From assembly GCA_965208395.1 (NCBI GenBank), contig CBDBON010000001.1, forward strand, positions 407,607 to 471,606: 64,000 nucleotides of DNA, read 5' to 3'. Made by a program: the position numbers and the translations under genes. This stretch comes from CBDBON01 sp965208395. GTDB taxonomy: Bacteria; Chloroflexota; Dehalococcoidia; Lucifugimonadales; CBDBON01. Below, piece by piece: positions 32,144-40,536 of the stretch; the first letter of the stretch is position 1, and each line of letters starts with the position of its first letter. Under the pieces are notes generated by a model, which saw nothing but the letters and a program-made list of their open reading frames with translations, made no database searches and was not told the origin of the DNA.

Positions 32144-34114
32144 ATGACTCAGGTAAAGGAGAGGACGGAAGAGGTACACACGCTGGAGCCTCCGGCACAT
32201 CCGTTGGAGCCCCTGTCGAAGGCCGAGGTGGCGGCGGCCGTGGAGGCGGTCAGGCAGGACGAGAGAGCCACGCCGACCACGCGCTTCGTCTCGGTGATGC
32301 TGAACGAGCCGCCCAAGCATGCCGTGATCAACTACGGGCCCGGAGCCCGGATCGAACGCGAGGCGTTCGTCGTTCTGCTCGACAACGCGACCGGGCAGTG
32401 TGTCGAGGCGATCGTCTCGTTGACCGGGCATGTCGTCACCTCGTGGCGTCTGCTCGACGGCGTCCAGCCCGCGATCATGCTGGACGAGTTCGTCGAATGC
32501 GAGGAGGCCGTAAAGCGGTCGCCGGAGTTCCTCGAAGCCCTGCGGAAGCGGGGCGTGGACGACGTGGACCTTGTCATGGTCGACCCCTGGTCTGCCGGCG
32601 CCTACGGCGTCGAGCCCGAGGACGACAGGGGCAGGAGGCTCACTCGCGCGCTTGCATGGGTGCGCTCCGATCCGACGGACAACGGCTATGCCCGGCCGCT
32701 CGAAGGGGTTATCGTGGTCGTCGACCTGAACAGGATGGAGGTGCTCCGCGTCGAGGACTACGGCGTCGTTCCCCTCGCGCCGGAGCCCGGAAACTGGACC
32801 CGCACTCACATCACCGAGACGCGAACGGACTCCCGCCCGCTGGAGGTCATCCAGAGAGAGGGGCCCAGCTTCACGGTGAACGGCCACGAGATCCGGTGGC
32901 AGAAGTGGCGTTTCCGCATCGGCTTCACCCCCCGCGAGGGGCTGGTGCTGTACACCGTCGGATACGAGGACCAGGGTAGGCTGCGGCCGGTCCTGTACCG
33001 GGCATCGCTTTCGGACATGGTGGTGCCCTACGGCGATCCCGGCGAATCCAGCTTCCGGAAGAACGCGTTCGACATCGGCGAGTACGGCATCGGCCAGCTA
33101 GCCAACCCCCTGAAGCTCGGATGCGACTGTCTTGGCGAGATACGGTACTTCGACGCCCACATGGTCGACAGCCGGGGCGGCCTGGCCACTATCGAAAACG
33201 TCGTGTGCCTGCACGAGGAGGACAACGGCATACTGTGGAAGCACACCGACTGGCGCACGGAGGAGGTCGAGGTCCGGCGCTCCCGCCGTCTCGTCGTGTC
33301 CTTCATTTCCACGGTCGGCAACTACGAGTACGCCTTCTACTGGAACTTCTACCAGGACGGCGCGCTCGAGCTGGAGATAAAGCTCACGGGGATCGCCAAT
33401 ACGACCGGCCTCATGCCGGGTGAGAAGCCGAGGTACGGCACCGAGGTCGCCCCGCAGCTCAACGCCCCGTACCACCAGCACATCTTCAACGCGAGGCTCG
33501 ACATGTCCGTCGACGGCGACGCCAACTCGGTGTACGAGGTGAACACCAGGGGCCTGCCGCGCGGCGAGGAGAACCCCCACGGCAATGCCTTCGTCGCGGA
33601 GCATACCCTGTTCGAACGGGAGCAGGAGGCGCAGCGGCTGTGCAACATGACATCCAGCCGCTACTGGAAGATCGCCAACGATCGCGTGAAGAACAGGATG
33701 GGGGAGCCGGTCGGATACAGGCTGATGCCGGCGGAGAACGCCGTCCCCTTCGCGCAGGACGACGCGGCGGTGCTGAGGAGGGCCGGTTTCCTGAAGCGCC
33801 ACATGTGGGTCACCCCTTACGAGGCGGACGAGAGGTACGCCGCGGGCGACTACCCGAACCAGAGGGCCGAGGGCGATGGACTGCCGCAGTGGACGGAGGC
33901 TAACCGTGCGATCGCCGATACCGACCTCGTCGTCTGGTACACCTTCGGCCACACCCATATTCCCCGGCCCGAGGACTGGCCCGTGATGCCGGTGCACAGG
34001 ATCGGATTCATGCTGAAGCCGGACGGCTTCTTCCACTCCAACCCGGCGATGGACCTGCCGCCTTCGGACCTGAACGGGGCGGGCTGCGGCTCCAATGGCG
34101 CCTGCTCCTGCTGA
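32144..34114 (+). CDS. Copper amine oxidase (TPQ-containing primary-amine oxidase)
   Basis: A 656-aa enzyme that oxidises primary amines to aldehydes with release of ammonia and H2O2. The cofactor motif NYEY gives topaquinone from Tyr394. Copper ligands are His444 and His446 (YHQHIF) and His605 (HIPRPEDWPVMP). The catalytic-base Asp310 is in KNAFDIGEYGIG. Length and spacing are close to Arthrobacter-type enzymes. No export signal is visible, so it is probably cytoplasmic. The C-terminus is unusual: GAGCGSNGACSC, with three closely spaced Cys. ATG 32144 follows AGGAGGAG; the frame upstream overlaps the SDR gene and is not coding. Confidence 0.95.
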   Translation: MTQVKERTEEVHTLEPPAHPLEPLSKAEVAAAVEAVRQDERATPTTRFVSVMLNEPPKHAVINYGPGARIEREAFVVLLDNATGQCVEAIVSLTGHVVTSWRLLDGVQPAIMLDEFVECEEAVKRSPEFLEALRKRGVDDVDLVMVDPWSAGAYGVEPEDDRGRRLTRALAWVRSDPTDNGYARPLEGVIVVVDLNRMEVLRVEDYGVVPLAPEPGNWTRTHITETRTDSRPLEVIQREGPSFTVNGHEIRWQKWRFRIGFTPREGLVLYTVGYEDQGRLRPVLYRASLSDMVVPYGDPGESSFRKNAFDIGEYGIGQLANPLKLGCDCLGEIRYFDAHMVDSRGGLATIENVVCLHEEDNGILWKHTDWRTEEVEVRRSRRLVVSFISTVGNYEYAFYWNFYQDGALELEIKLTGIANTTGLMPGEKPRYGTEVAPQLNAPYHQHIFNARLDMSVDGDANSVYEVNTRGLPRGEENPHGNAFVAEHTLFEREQEAQRLCNMTSSRYWKIANDRVKNRMGEPVGYRLMPAENAVPFAQDDAAVLRRAGFLKRHMWVTPYEADERYAAGDYPNQRAEGDGLPQWTEANRAIADTDLVVWYTFGHTHIPRPEDWPVMPVHRIGFMLKPDGFFHSNPAMDLPPSDLNGAGCGSNGACSC

Positions 34115-34155
34115 CACGCCGGCTGGCTAGATACGAGGGCAAGAAGGAGGACGCC

Positions 34156-35304
34156 GTGGAGCCTGGAGACGTCCGGTCCCTGTTCCCGATCATGGAGGAG
34201 CGCACCTACCTCTTCAGTGGCGGGCACTCCCCCGCGTCCCGTCCCGCCATCGAGGCCATACAACGTCTTACGGACCGGTGGGGGTTCGGTATCGCCGACC
34301 TGTATAACAACGACCTCGACGATGAGGCCGGCAAGGCCCGGAGACTCTTCGCCGGACTGATCGGCGCAGACGTGGACGAGGTCGCCGTCGTCGACAGCAC
34401 CGGCGCGGGCTCCAACCTGGCCGTCGAGATGATCGAGCCCCGTGAGGGCGGCAACGTCGTCTTCGACGAGTGGAGCTACCCGTCCAGCATCTTCCCCTGG
34501 ACGCTGCCTCCGCGCGACGGCATCGAAAGGCGCTTCGTCCCGGCCCGCGACGGCGTGATCGAGCCGGACGACCTCGCCCGGGCGATAGACGACGACACCA
34601 TAGCGGTCAGCATTTCCCACGTAACGCAGGGGGAGGGGTTCAGGCAGGATCTCGCCGCCGTCTCGCGGATAGCCCATGCCCACGGCGCGCTGCTCCTCGT
34701 GGACGCCGCGCAGTCGGCGGGGGCCGTGACCATAGACGTGCATGAGCAGGGCGTGGACTTCCTCTCGGCCGGAGCCTGCAAGTGGCTGCTCGGAGCGGCC
34801 GGCGTCGCCTTCTTCTACGGCGCAAGGCATCTCTTGGAGCGGATGCCGCCCCGCGCCGGCGGGCCGGGCGCCCTCAGGGAGTCGGGCTCCTTCGCCGGTG
34901 ACGGCTTTACTCCCAAGCCGGGCGCGGCCAGGTTCCAGCTGGGCATCAACAACCTGATCGGACTAGCCGCCACCACGCCGGGCCTGGAGATACTCTCGCA
35001 GGTGGGGGTCGGCCGCGTCGAGGCGCATGTCCTCGACCTGTCGGGATACTGCATCGCGGGTCTCGGCGAACGCGGCTACGAGGTGCTCACTCCGTCCGAT
35101 CCGGCGCGCCGGGGCGGCGTGGTGGCAGTGGTGATGGACGACGCGCCGGCGGTGGAACGGTTCATGGCGGAGCGCCGGATAGACGTCTACTCCGGGCACA
35201 CCTACAACAGGACTCTGCGGATCGATCCACACATCTTCAACAACCGGGACGACATCGATGCCTTCCTGCTCAACCTGGACGAGTACGCGTCGAGGGCAGG
35301 GTAG
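34156..35304 (+). CDS. Class V aminotransferase (cysteine desulfurase/isopenicillin epimerase-like)
   Basis: A 382-aa fold-type I PLP enzyme. The N-terminal YLFSGGHSPASRPAIEAI segment, VVDSTGAGSNLA, LLVDAAQSAGAV with the PLP Asp, and SAGACKWLLGAAGVAFFY with the Schiff-base Lys define class V. The start is GTG 34156 after AAGGAGG. Class V covers desulfurases, kynureninases, Ser-glyoxylate aminotransferases and epimerases; no Cys-rich desulfurase loop is obvious. It follows the amine oxidase by 41 bp and probably handles an amino acid intermediate. Confidence 0.85.
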   Translation: MEPGDVRSLFPIMEERTYLFSGGHSPASRPAIEAIQRLTDRWGFGIADLYNNDLDDEAGKARRLFAGLIGADVDEVAVVDSTGAGSNLAVEMIEPREGGNVVFDEWSYPSSIFPWTLPPRDGIERRFVPARDGVIEPDDLARAIDDDTIAVSISHVTQGEGFRQDLAAVSRIAHAHGALLLVDAAQSAGAVTIDVHEQGVDFLSAGACKWLLGAAGVAFFYGARHLLERMPPRAGGPGALRESGSFAGDGFTPKPGAARFQLGINNLIGLAATTPGLEILSQVGVGRVEAHVLDLSGYCIAGLGERGYEVLTPSDPARRGGVVAVVMDDAPAVERFMAERRIDVYSGHTYNRTLRIDPHIFNNRDDIDAFLLNLDEYASRAG

Positions 35305-35347
35305 GGGTTACGTCCGGTCCCGGACCCAGTATGGAGCCAACCCCTCT

Positions 35348-36349
35348 ATGACACCGCCGCAGTCGATCGATTTCGCCGCCTTCGATCCGGAGGCCCAGCC
35401 ATCCGGCTCCAAGCGGGCATACTACCTGGATGTCGCCGGGCTGCCCACCGGAGACACGCTTCGTCTGGCCGCGCTCGTCGCCAGGGGAGCGGAGCCGGGC
35501 CCCACGCTGGTCGCCCTGGGCGGCGTTCACGGTGACGAGTACGAAGGCCCACACGCCGTGCGTCTCATATTCGACGCTCTCGACGCCGGGCGGATGGCCG
35601 GCTCCTTTATCGGCGTGCCGCAGTGCAATGTGCCGGCCTTCGCCGCCGGCACGCGGACGAGCCCTGTCGACGGGCTCAACCTGGCGAGGATATTTCCCGG
35701 CGACGCCCACGGGACCATTACGGAGCGCATAGCCTACAACCTCAGCGAGCACGTGATCGCAGGGTGCGACTTCCTGATCGATCTGCACAGCTCAGGCGCA
35801 CCGATGGCGATCGCGCCGCTCATCGGTTACTACCAGGGCGACGACGATCAGGGCCGGAGGTCTCTGGAGGCGGCCCGCGCCTTCGGTATGCCCGTTCTGT
35901 GGGGCCACCCGGACGTCGGTCCGGGTAGGACCGTCTCCTATGCCCACGAGAGGGGGATCCCCTGGCTCTATACCGAGTCGGTGGGCGGAGGATGGCTCGA
36001 CCAACGCCACGCTCGAATGTACGCCGACGGAGTGATCAACGTTCTCAAGCTGCTCGGAGTGGTGGAGGGTGATCCCGACCCCAGGCCTCCCACTCATCAC
36101 CTGGCGGGGGATGGCAATAACGACGTCACCGCTCAGACGGCGCTTGCGAGCGGCTACTTCGTCTCGGAGGCCAACATCCTCGACAGGGTCGCGAAGGGCG
36201 ACGTCATAGGACGGGTGGTCGGCCTTGCGGGGGAGGTGAGGGACGAGATCGTCGCGCAGGGCGACGGCGTGATCGTGCTGCTTAGAGGCAGACCGACGGT
36301 GGCGGTCGGGGAGTCGATCTGCGTCGTGACGAAGGAGATCGACATCTAG
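35348..36349 (+). CDS. Succinylglutamate desuccinylase/aspartoacylase-like zinc deacylase
   Basis: A 333-aa M14-like zinc carboxypeptidase-fold protein. Zinc ligands are in GGVHGDEYEG (His and Glu) and LIDLHSSG (His). TESVGGGW carries the likely catalytic Glu. A C-terminal SH3-like/biotinyl-like segment (GYFVSEANILDRVAKGDVIGRV) is seen in this family. It would remove an acyl group from an amino acid or a related amide. ATG 35348 has no clear ribosome-binding site, so an upstream start cannot be excluded. Last gene of the catabolic cluster. Confidence 0.85.
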   Translation: MTPPQSIDFAAFDPEAQPSGSKRAYYLDVAGLPTGDTLRLAALVARGAEPGPTLVALGGVHGDEYEGPHAVRLIFDALDAGRMAGSFIGVPQCNVPAFAAGTRTSPVDGLNLARIFPGDAHGTITERIAYNLSEHVIAGCDFLIDLHSSGAPMAIAPLIGYYQGDDDQGRRSLEAARAFGMPVLWGHPDVGPGRTVSYAHERGIPWLYTESVGGGWLDQRHARMYADGVINVLKLLGVVEGDPDPRPPTHHLAGDGNNDVTAQTALASGYFVSEANILDRVAKGDVIGRVVGLAGEVRDEIVAQGDGVIVLLRGRPTVAVGESICVVTKEIDI

Positions 36350-36375
36350 CCCTGGCTCTGAGCTGTCCAGAGGGT

Positions 36376-36400
36376 TCCGTTCCATCTGACGAAACGGAAG
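36376..36400 (+). terminator. Possible terminator hairpin of the catabolic cluster
   Basis: TTCCGTT and AACGGAA form a 7-bp stem around an 11-nt loop about 25 bp after the last stop codon. There is no T-run, so strength is doubtful. The rest of the stretch to the tRNA holds only the type-B repeat variant. Confidence 0.3.
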
Positions 36401-36424
36401 CGTTCAGAGTAGGGAGGAAAACAA

Positions 36425-36456
36425 CCGTTCGTGGTGAGCCTGTCGGACCATGACGG
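36425..36456. repeat. Dispersed repeat, type B variant
   Basis: CCGTTCGTGGTGAGCCTGTC continues to GGACCATGACGG. It is related to the other type-B copies and lies between the catabolic cluster and the tRNA gene. Confidence 0.45.
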
Positions 36457-36481
36457 GCGTCGGTAGCCGTGCACTGTGAGG

Positions 36482-36558
36482 TGGCGTCCCTGGCAGGATT
36501 CGAACCCGCGACCCGCTGCTTAGAAGGCAGCTGCTCTGTCCACCTGAGCTACAGGGAC
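36482..36558 (-). tRNA. tRNA-Arg (anticodon TCT)
   Basis: On the minus strand a complete cloverleaf is visible: acceptor GTCCCTG/CAGGGAC, D-arm GCTC...GAGC, anticodon loop CTTCTAA with TCT, T-arm with GGTTCGAATCC, discriminator G and an encoded CCA (36482-36484). It decodes AGA. A promoter TTGACC-N18-TAGACT lies at 36587-36616 on the same strand. Confidence 0.95.
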
Positions 36559-36586
36559 TGCGACAAGAGGGGGGTATCTCAAGCGT

Positions 36587-36616
36587 AGTCTAGCAACGAC
36601 GCTTCGCCACGGTCAA
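36587..36616 (-). promoter_or_regulatory. Promoter of tRNA-Arg(TCT)
   Basis: On the minus strand TTGACC (36616-36611) and TAGACT (36592-36587) are spaced by 18 bp and lie 28 bp before the tRNA. Confidence 0.55.
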
Positions 36617-36681
36617 GCGCGAGGATTTGATACCCTGTCGCCCGTCTGGTACCTTCAGTGGACAAAGGGCGGTAAAGAAAA

Positions 36682-37416
36682 GTGGCGTCTAGCGCATCCG
36701 ACAAGAAAAGGCCGGGCCCGGAGAACAACCGGCTCTCGATGTCGACGGAGAACTACCTCCTGTCGATCTTCAGGCTCCAGGAGAGCCAGGACAGGCTCAC
36801 CCTCACACAGCTCGCCGACCACCTGCGAACCCTGCCCGCCGCCGAGGGCCTCGGCACCTCCCTCCCATCCGTCAGCGCCATGATCCGCCGCATGGCCCGC
36901 GAGGGCCTGGTCAAGCTGGAACAAAAGACCAGGGGCATCGTCTTCACGATGAAGGGGCGCCGGTCGGCCGAGAGCATCGTCCGCAGGCACAGGCTCGCCG
37001 AGCGCATGGTCGTCGACCTGCTGGACGTCGAGCTCCACAAGGCGCACGCCGAGGCCCACCGCCTGGAGCACGCCATATCGCCCGATCTCGAGCGGAAGAT
37101 AATCGCCAAGCTCGGAGACCCGAAGACCTGCCCCTTCGGACACCCCATCCCGGGCAGCGGCTACCGCTCGCCCCCGGACGCCATGCCCCTCAGCCGGGTG
37201 GACCCGGGCACGCAGTGGATCGTCGACAGGGTCCCGGAGGACGACCAGGGTCTGCTCGACTACCTCGTCGCCAACCGCGTCATACCCGGTTCCACCGTCT
37301 CCGTCGACGAGGCCGCCCCCAGCCGCGGCGTCATCACGCTCGTCTGCGACGGCAACCACGTCGCCTTCAGCTACGACGTCGGCTCCAACATCTGGGTCGT
37401 CCCCCTGGGCTCCTGA
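36682..37416 (+). CDS. DtxR/IdeR-family metal-dependent transcriptional regulator
   Basis: A 244-aa regulator. The N-terminal winged helix (MSTENYLLSIFRLQE, LTLTQLADHLR, SVSAMIRRMAREGLVKLEQKTRGIVFT) is followed by the dimerisation/metal domain with HRLAERMVVDLLDVELHKAHAEAHRLEHAIS and CPFGHPIPG. The ancillary-site His, Glu and His are present; at the place of the IdeR primary-site Cys this protein has His (EAHRLEH). A C-terminal FeoA/SH3-like domain ends the protein. It would repress transport genes when Fe(II) or Mn(II) is plentiful. Start GTG 36682; a TTGATA-N17-TACCTT pair at 36627-36655 may be its promoter. No metal transport gene is nearby. Confidence 0.88.
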   Translation: MASSASDKKRPGPENNRLSMSTENYLLSIFRLQESQDRLTLTQLADHLRTLPAAEGLGTSLPSVSAMIRRMAREGLVKLEQKTRGIVFTMKGRRSAESIVRRHRLAERMVVDLLDVELHKAHAEAHRLEHAISPDLERKIIAKLGDPKTCPFGHPIPGSGYRSPPDAMPLSRVDPGTQWIVDRVPEDDQGLLDYLVANRVIPGSTVSVDEAAPSRGVITLVCDGNHVAFSYDVGSNIWVVPLGS

Positions 37417-37433
37417 ACGCCTCTTTCCCTCCC

Positions 37434-37845
37434 CGTCCGCCTCTCTTCCTCTTCCCCCCGTCCGCGGGGGGAAGATTGAGATGGGGGGTTCTTCCCTCCA
37501 ACCCCCACTTGGCACAACGAACGTCCGCCTCTCTTCCTCTTCCCCCCGTCCGCGGGGGGAAGATTGAGATGGGGGGTCTTCCCTCCAACCCCCACTTGAC
37601 ACAACGAACGTCCGGCTCTCTTCCTCTTCCCCCCGTCCGCGGGGGGAAGATTGAGATGGGGGGTCTTCCCTCCAACCCCCACTTGACACAACGAACGTCC
37701 GGCTCTCTTCCTCTTCCCCCCGTCCGCGGGGGGAAGATTGAGATGGGGGGTCTTCCTCCAGCCTCCTCCCCCTCGCCCATCTTTCCTTCCTACGTCCGTG
37801 CGGACTCTTTCCCTCAACGAACGTCCGGCTCTCTTTCCCTTCCCC
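37434..37845. repeat. 87-bp tandem repeat array
   Basis: Units start at 37434, 37522, 37609 and 37696 (88, 87 and 87 bp apart), with a partial fifth at 37822. Each contains the palindrome CTTCCCCCCGTCCGCGGGGG plus GAAG, then AGATTGAGATGGGGGG, a TCTTCCCTCCAACCCCCACT segment and CAACGAA. The copies are almost identical. There are no unique spacers, so it is not a CRISPR array. Related single copies are at 40975-41068, 41170-41240 and, degenerate and inverted, 46640-46720. It starts 18 bp after the DtxR-family stop. Confidence 0.9.
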
Positions 37846-37953
37846 TGTTAGTGCTAACTCTAAACTGACCCAGTAGCGCTAATTTGGAATTGACCCACCC
37901 CGATAGCGGACGCATCTTCGTCGGGAAACCGATTAGGAGGTGCAGCAAGTCAA

Positions 37954-39189
37954 ATGATAGGAGGTGGGTTAGTGAGAGAGTTATACGAGTTGAAGGGCGA
38001 TGGAAGCTCGATCCGAGGGATATCGAGGGAGTTGGGGATTTCCCGGAACACCGTGCGCAAGTACGTGCGCTCCGACGAGGTGCCCAAGGCCAAGCGGCGA
38101 GAGAAGCAGGGGTCGAAGCTGGACCCATACAAGGGTCACATAGATGGTCGGCTGTCGGCGGGAGTGGACAACTGCGTGGTGCTGCTGCGGGAGATCCGGG
38201 AGTTGGGCTACGACGGCAGCTATCCGACGCTGACCAACTACGTGCGGCCTCGGCGTCGGCCGCGTCAGCCCCGTGCGACGGTGCGGTTCGAGACGGCGCC
38301 AGGCGAGCAGGCACAGGTGGACTGGGGCAGCTTCGCCTATGTCGGAGAGGACGGGCGCAAGCACCGGGTCTGGGCCTTCGTGATGGTGCTGAGCTGGTCT
38401 CGGACCATCTACGTGGAGTTCGTCCGGCGCGCCGACGTGGCGACCTTCATCAGGTGCCATCTGAACGCCTTCGAGTACTTCGGTGGTGTTCCCCGCCGCT
38501 GCCTGTACGACAACGCCAAGGTGGTGGTCCTGGGGCGTGACAGGGAGGGCAGGCCGGAGTGGAACAGCCGGATGCTGGACTTCTCACTGCGAATGGGCTT
38601 CGACCTCCGTCTGTGCCGACCCTACCGAGCGCAGACGAAGGGCAAGGTGGAGAGCGGCGTGAAGTACGTCCGGGGCAACCTGTGGCCCGGTGTCCGCTTC
38701 ACCGACGACGCAGACATGAACCGCCAGGCCCTGGAGTGGTGCGATGCGGTGGCCAATCGGCGAGTCCATGGGACGACGCACCGGGTCCCCCGAGAGATGC
38801 TGGCTGAGGAGCTCGCCCACCTGGGCAGCCTGCCGCCGCGTTCGGGCCTTGCGCCCTACATGCGGGAGGAGCGGAAGGTGGCCAGGGACGGCTACGTCCA
38901 CTGGGAGAGGTCTCGCTACGGCGTGCCCTGGAGCTGGGCGGGTTCGACGGTCCAGGTGGGTGTGCGGGCCGGTACGGTGGAGGTCTGGTCGGGCGACGTG
39001 CGGCTGGCGGTGCATCCCCAAGCCCAGCGGACCGGTCAGCGCCTCACACTGCCGGGCCAGTGGGACGGACTGCCCGGCGGCGATGATCGTCCTCGTAAGG
39101 AAGCCGTGGCGGTGCAGATCCCTGTGGGCCAAGTGGAGCGCCGCTCCCTGGAGGTGTACGAGTTGGCAGCGGTGGGAGGTGGGCGATGA
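37954..39189 (+). CDS. istA: IS21-family transposase
   Basis: A 411-aa DDE transposase. The N-terminal HTH (GISRELGISRNTVRKYVRS, residues 22-40) is followed by the catalytic core with Asp123 (QVDWG), Asp186 (YDNAK) and Glu233 (KGKVESGVKYVR). The triad is complete, so the protein may be active. ATG 37954 gives the longest product; GTG 37972 with the stronger AGGAGGT site could be the real start. The stop overlaps the istB start by 4 bp (ATGA). Confidence 0.95.
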   Translation: MIGGGLVRELYELKGDGSSIRGISRELGISRNTVRKYVRSDEVPKAKRREKQGSKLDPYKGHIDGRLSAGVDNCVVLLREIRELGYDGSYPTLTNYVRPRRRPRQPRATVRFETAPGEQAQVDWGSFAYVGEDGRKHRVWAFVMVLSWSRTIYVEFVRRADVATFIRCHLNAFEYFGGVPRRCLYDNAKVVVLGRDREGRPEWNSRMLDFSLRMGFDLRLCRPYRAQTKGKVESGVKYVRGNLWPGVRFTDDADMNRQALEWCDAVANRRVHGTTHRVPREMLAEELAHLGSLPPRSGLAPYMREERKVARDGYVHWERSRYGVPWSWAGSTVQVGVRAGTVEVWSGDVRLAVHPQAQRTGQRLTLPGQWDGLPGGDDRPRKEAVAVQIPVGQVERRSLEVYELAAVGGGR

Positions 39190-39989
39190 TCGCGCTGGAA
39201 CAGGCTCGCCAGCACCTGGAGACGCTGGGCCTCAAGCAGGCCGTCGAAGCCCTGGACAACTCCCTGGACGCTGCGGCCACCAAGAAACTGACCTACCCCG
39301 AGATGCTGGCAGAGCTACTCGGCGTGGAAGTGGCCGCCCGGAAGGAGCGGTACATGTCCACCAGGACGAAGCTGGCTCACCTCCCCTTCCACCGGACCTT
39401 GGAGCAGTTCGACTTCTCGTTCCAGCCCTCCATCGACGAGCGACAGGTGCGGGAACTGGCCGGCCTGTCCTTCGTCGCTGAAGCCACCAACCTGCTGCTC
39501 CTGGGACCGCCAGGTGTGGGCAAGACCCATCTGGCGGTGGCCCTAGCGCTCAAGGCCATCGAGAAGAGCCAGGGGGCCTACTTCGTCCGAGCCTACGACC
39601 TGATGGAGGACCTGAGGAAGGCCAGGGTGGAGAACAACCTCCAACGGCGCATGCGGGTCTACCTGTCGCCCAAGCTACTCATCGTGGACGAGTTCGGCAT
39701 CTGGCCTTACGACCGGGACGCCTCCACCGCCTTCTTCACCCTGGTGTCGGCTCGCTATGAGCGGGGCAGCATCATCCTCACCTCCAACAAGGGCTTCGCC
39801 GAGTGGGGTGAGCTTCTGGGCGATACCGTCATCGCCTCGGCCATCCTGGACCGGCTGCTGCACCACAGCCACGTCCTCAACATCCGAGGCGAGAGCTACC
39901 GGCTTAAAGGCAAGAGGCAGGCCGGACTCTTCGCCTCCCATCAACTGCTATCGACATCGCCTGAAGCCGCTAGCTCCGGCGACGTCTAA
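39186..39989 (+). CDS. istB: IS21-family helper ATPase
   Basis: A 267-aa AAA+ ATPase related to DnaC. The Walker A motif is GPPGVGKT with Lys113, and the Walker B motif is LLIVDEFGIWPYDRDAS. It governs target selection and transposase activity in IS21 systems. Translation is coupled to istA through ATGA. The length is typical and no defect is visible. Confidence 0.95.
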   Translation: MIALEQARQHLETLGLKQAVEALDNSLDAAATKKLTYPEMLAELLGVEVAARKERYMSTRTKLAHLPFHRTLEQFDFSFQPSIDERQVRELAGLSFVAEATNLLLLGPPGVGKTHLAVALALKAIEKSQGAYFVRAYDLMEDLRKARVENNLQRRMRVYLSPKLLIVDEFGIWPYDRDASTAFFTLVSARYERGSIILTSNKGFAEWGELLGDTVIASAILDRLLHHSHVLNIRGESYRLKGKRQAGLFASHQLLSTSPEAASSGDV

Positions 39990-40216
39990 ATCCAACAGGC
40001 ACTCTTGCTTGCCAGAAAGGAGGCGACTTAACGACAAGGTGGGTCAGTTCTAACTTAGCGGAAAAGGGTCAAATCTAACTTAGCATTGACACCCCCCGCG
40101 GAGCCGGGGGGAAGGTTAGGATGGGGGGTGCTCCTCCAGCCCCTTCCCACCCACCTCCCTGAATGTGAGAGTGCTGCTCCCCCACCTCCGTCATTCCCAA
40201 CAAGGTGCACCCCGTA

Positions 40217-40240
40217 GGGGCTGGTTTGAAACCAGCCCTC
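40217..40240. repeat. Short palindromic repeat
   Basis: AGGGGCTGGTTTGAAACCAG continues to CCCT and is a near-perfect inverted repeat (GGGCTGGTTT/GAAACCAGCCC). It lies just before the toxin-antitoxin promoter and may also terminate readthrough from the IS element. Confidence 0.4.
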
Positions 40241-40256
40241 CCCCCAAGCCCCAATC

Positions 40257-40285
40257 TGGACATCTTCCATGACCAGTCATATAAT
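40257..40285 (+). promoter_or_regulatory. Toxin-antitoxin promoter with operator-like inverted repeat
   Basis: TGGACA (40257-40262) and a perfect TATAAT (40280-40285) are 17 bp apart. ATGAC-CA-GTCAT (40269-40280) lies in the spacer against the -10 box, where autorepression by an antitoxin complex is common. The start codon is 27 bp downstream. Confidence 0.6.
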
Positions 40286-40311
40286 ATGTCCAACTCAAGA
40301 GGAGGCCCCAC

Positions 40312-40536
40312 ATGAAGACCATCGGCGCGGCCAAGTTCAAGGAGAACTGCCTGGCGCTCCTCGACCAGCTCGACCCCGACGGGCTGGTCGTCACGAAGCG
40401 AGGCAGACCGGTGGCGCGCGTCGTTCCGTACGACAGGCAGTGGAGCGACCTCATCGGAAGCCTCCGGCACAAGATCGCGGTCCGCGGCGACCTCTTCGGC
40501 ACCGGCGCCCGCTGGGATGCGGATGCTCAACCTTGA
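40312..40536 (+). CDS. Phd/YefM-family antitoxin
   Basis: A 74-aa protein starting MKTIGAAKFKENCLALLDQL and continuing LVVTKRGRPVARVVPY, the typical Phd/YefM fold that binds operator DNA and, with its C-terminal tail, neutralises a toxin. GAGGAGG precedes the ATG. It overlaps the PIN toxin gene by 20 bp, so the two are translated together. Confidence 0.88.
   Translation: MKTIGAAKFKENCLALLDQLDPDGLVVTKRGRPVARVVPYDRQWSDLIGSLRHKIAVRGDLFGTGARWDADAQP

Larger units (their letters stand above)
37846..40091 (+). mobile_element. IS21-family insertion sequence
   Basis: The element is 2246 bp, begins TG and ends CA, and carries istA and istB. The ends are imperfect inverted repeats about 57 bp long, each with two copies of a TGCTAA...TGACCC sub-repeat, as in IS21 elements (left 37846-37902, right 40035-40091). 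CCCC flanks both sides and could be a short target duplication, but the target is C-rich so this is uncertain. The element interrupts a copy of the 87-bp repeat: left flank 37822-37845 and right flank 40092-40135 join into one unit. Confidence 0.93.

Noticed and set aside
37434..37845. Possible CRISPR array.
   Set aside because: The whole 87-bp unit is repeated with no unique spacers, the palindrome is GC-rich like other dispersed repeats, and no cas genes are present.
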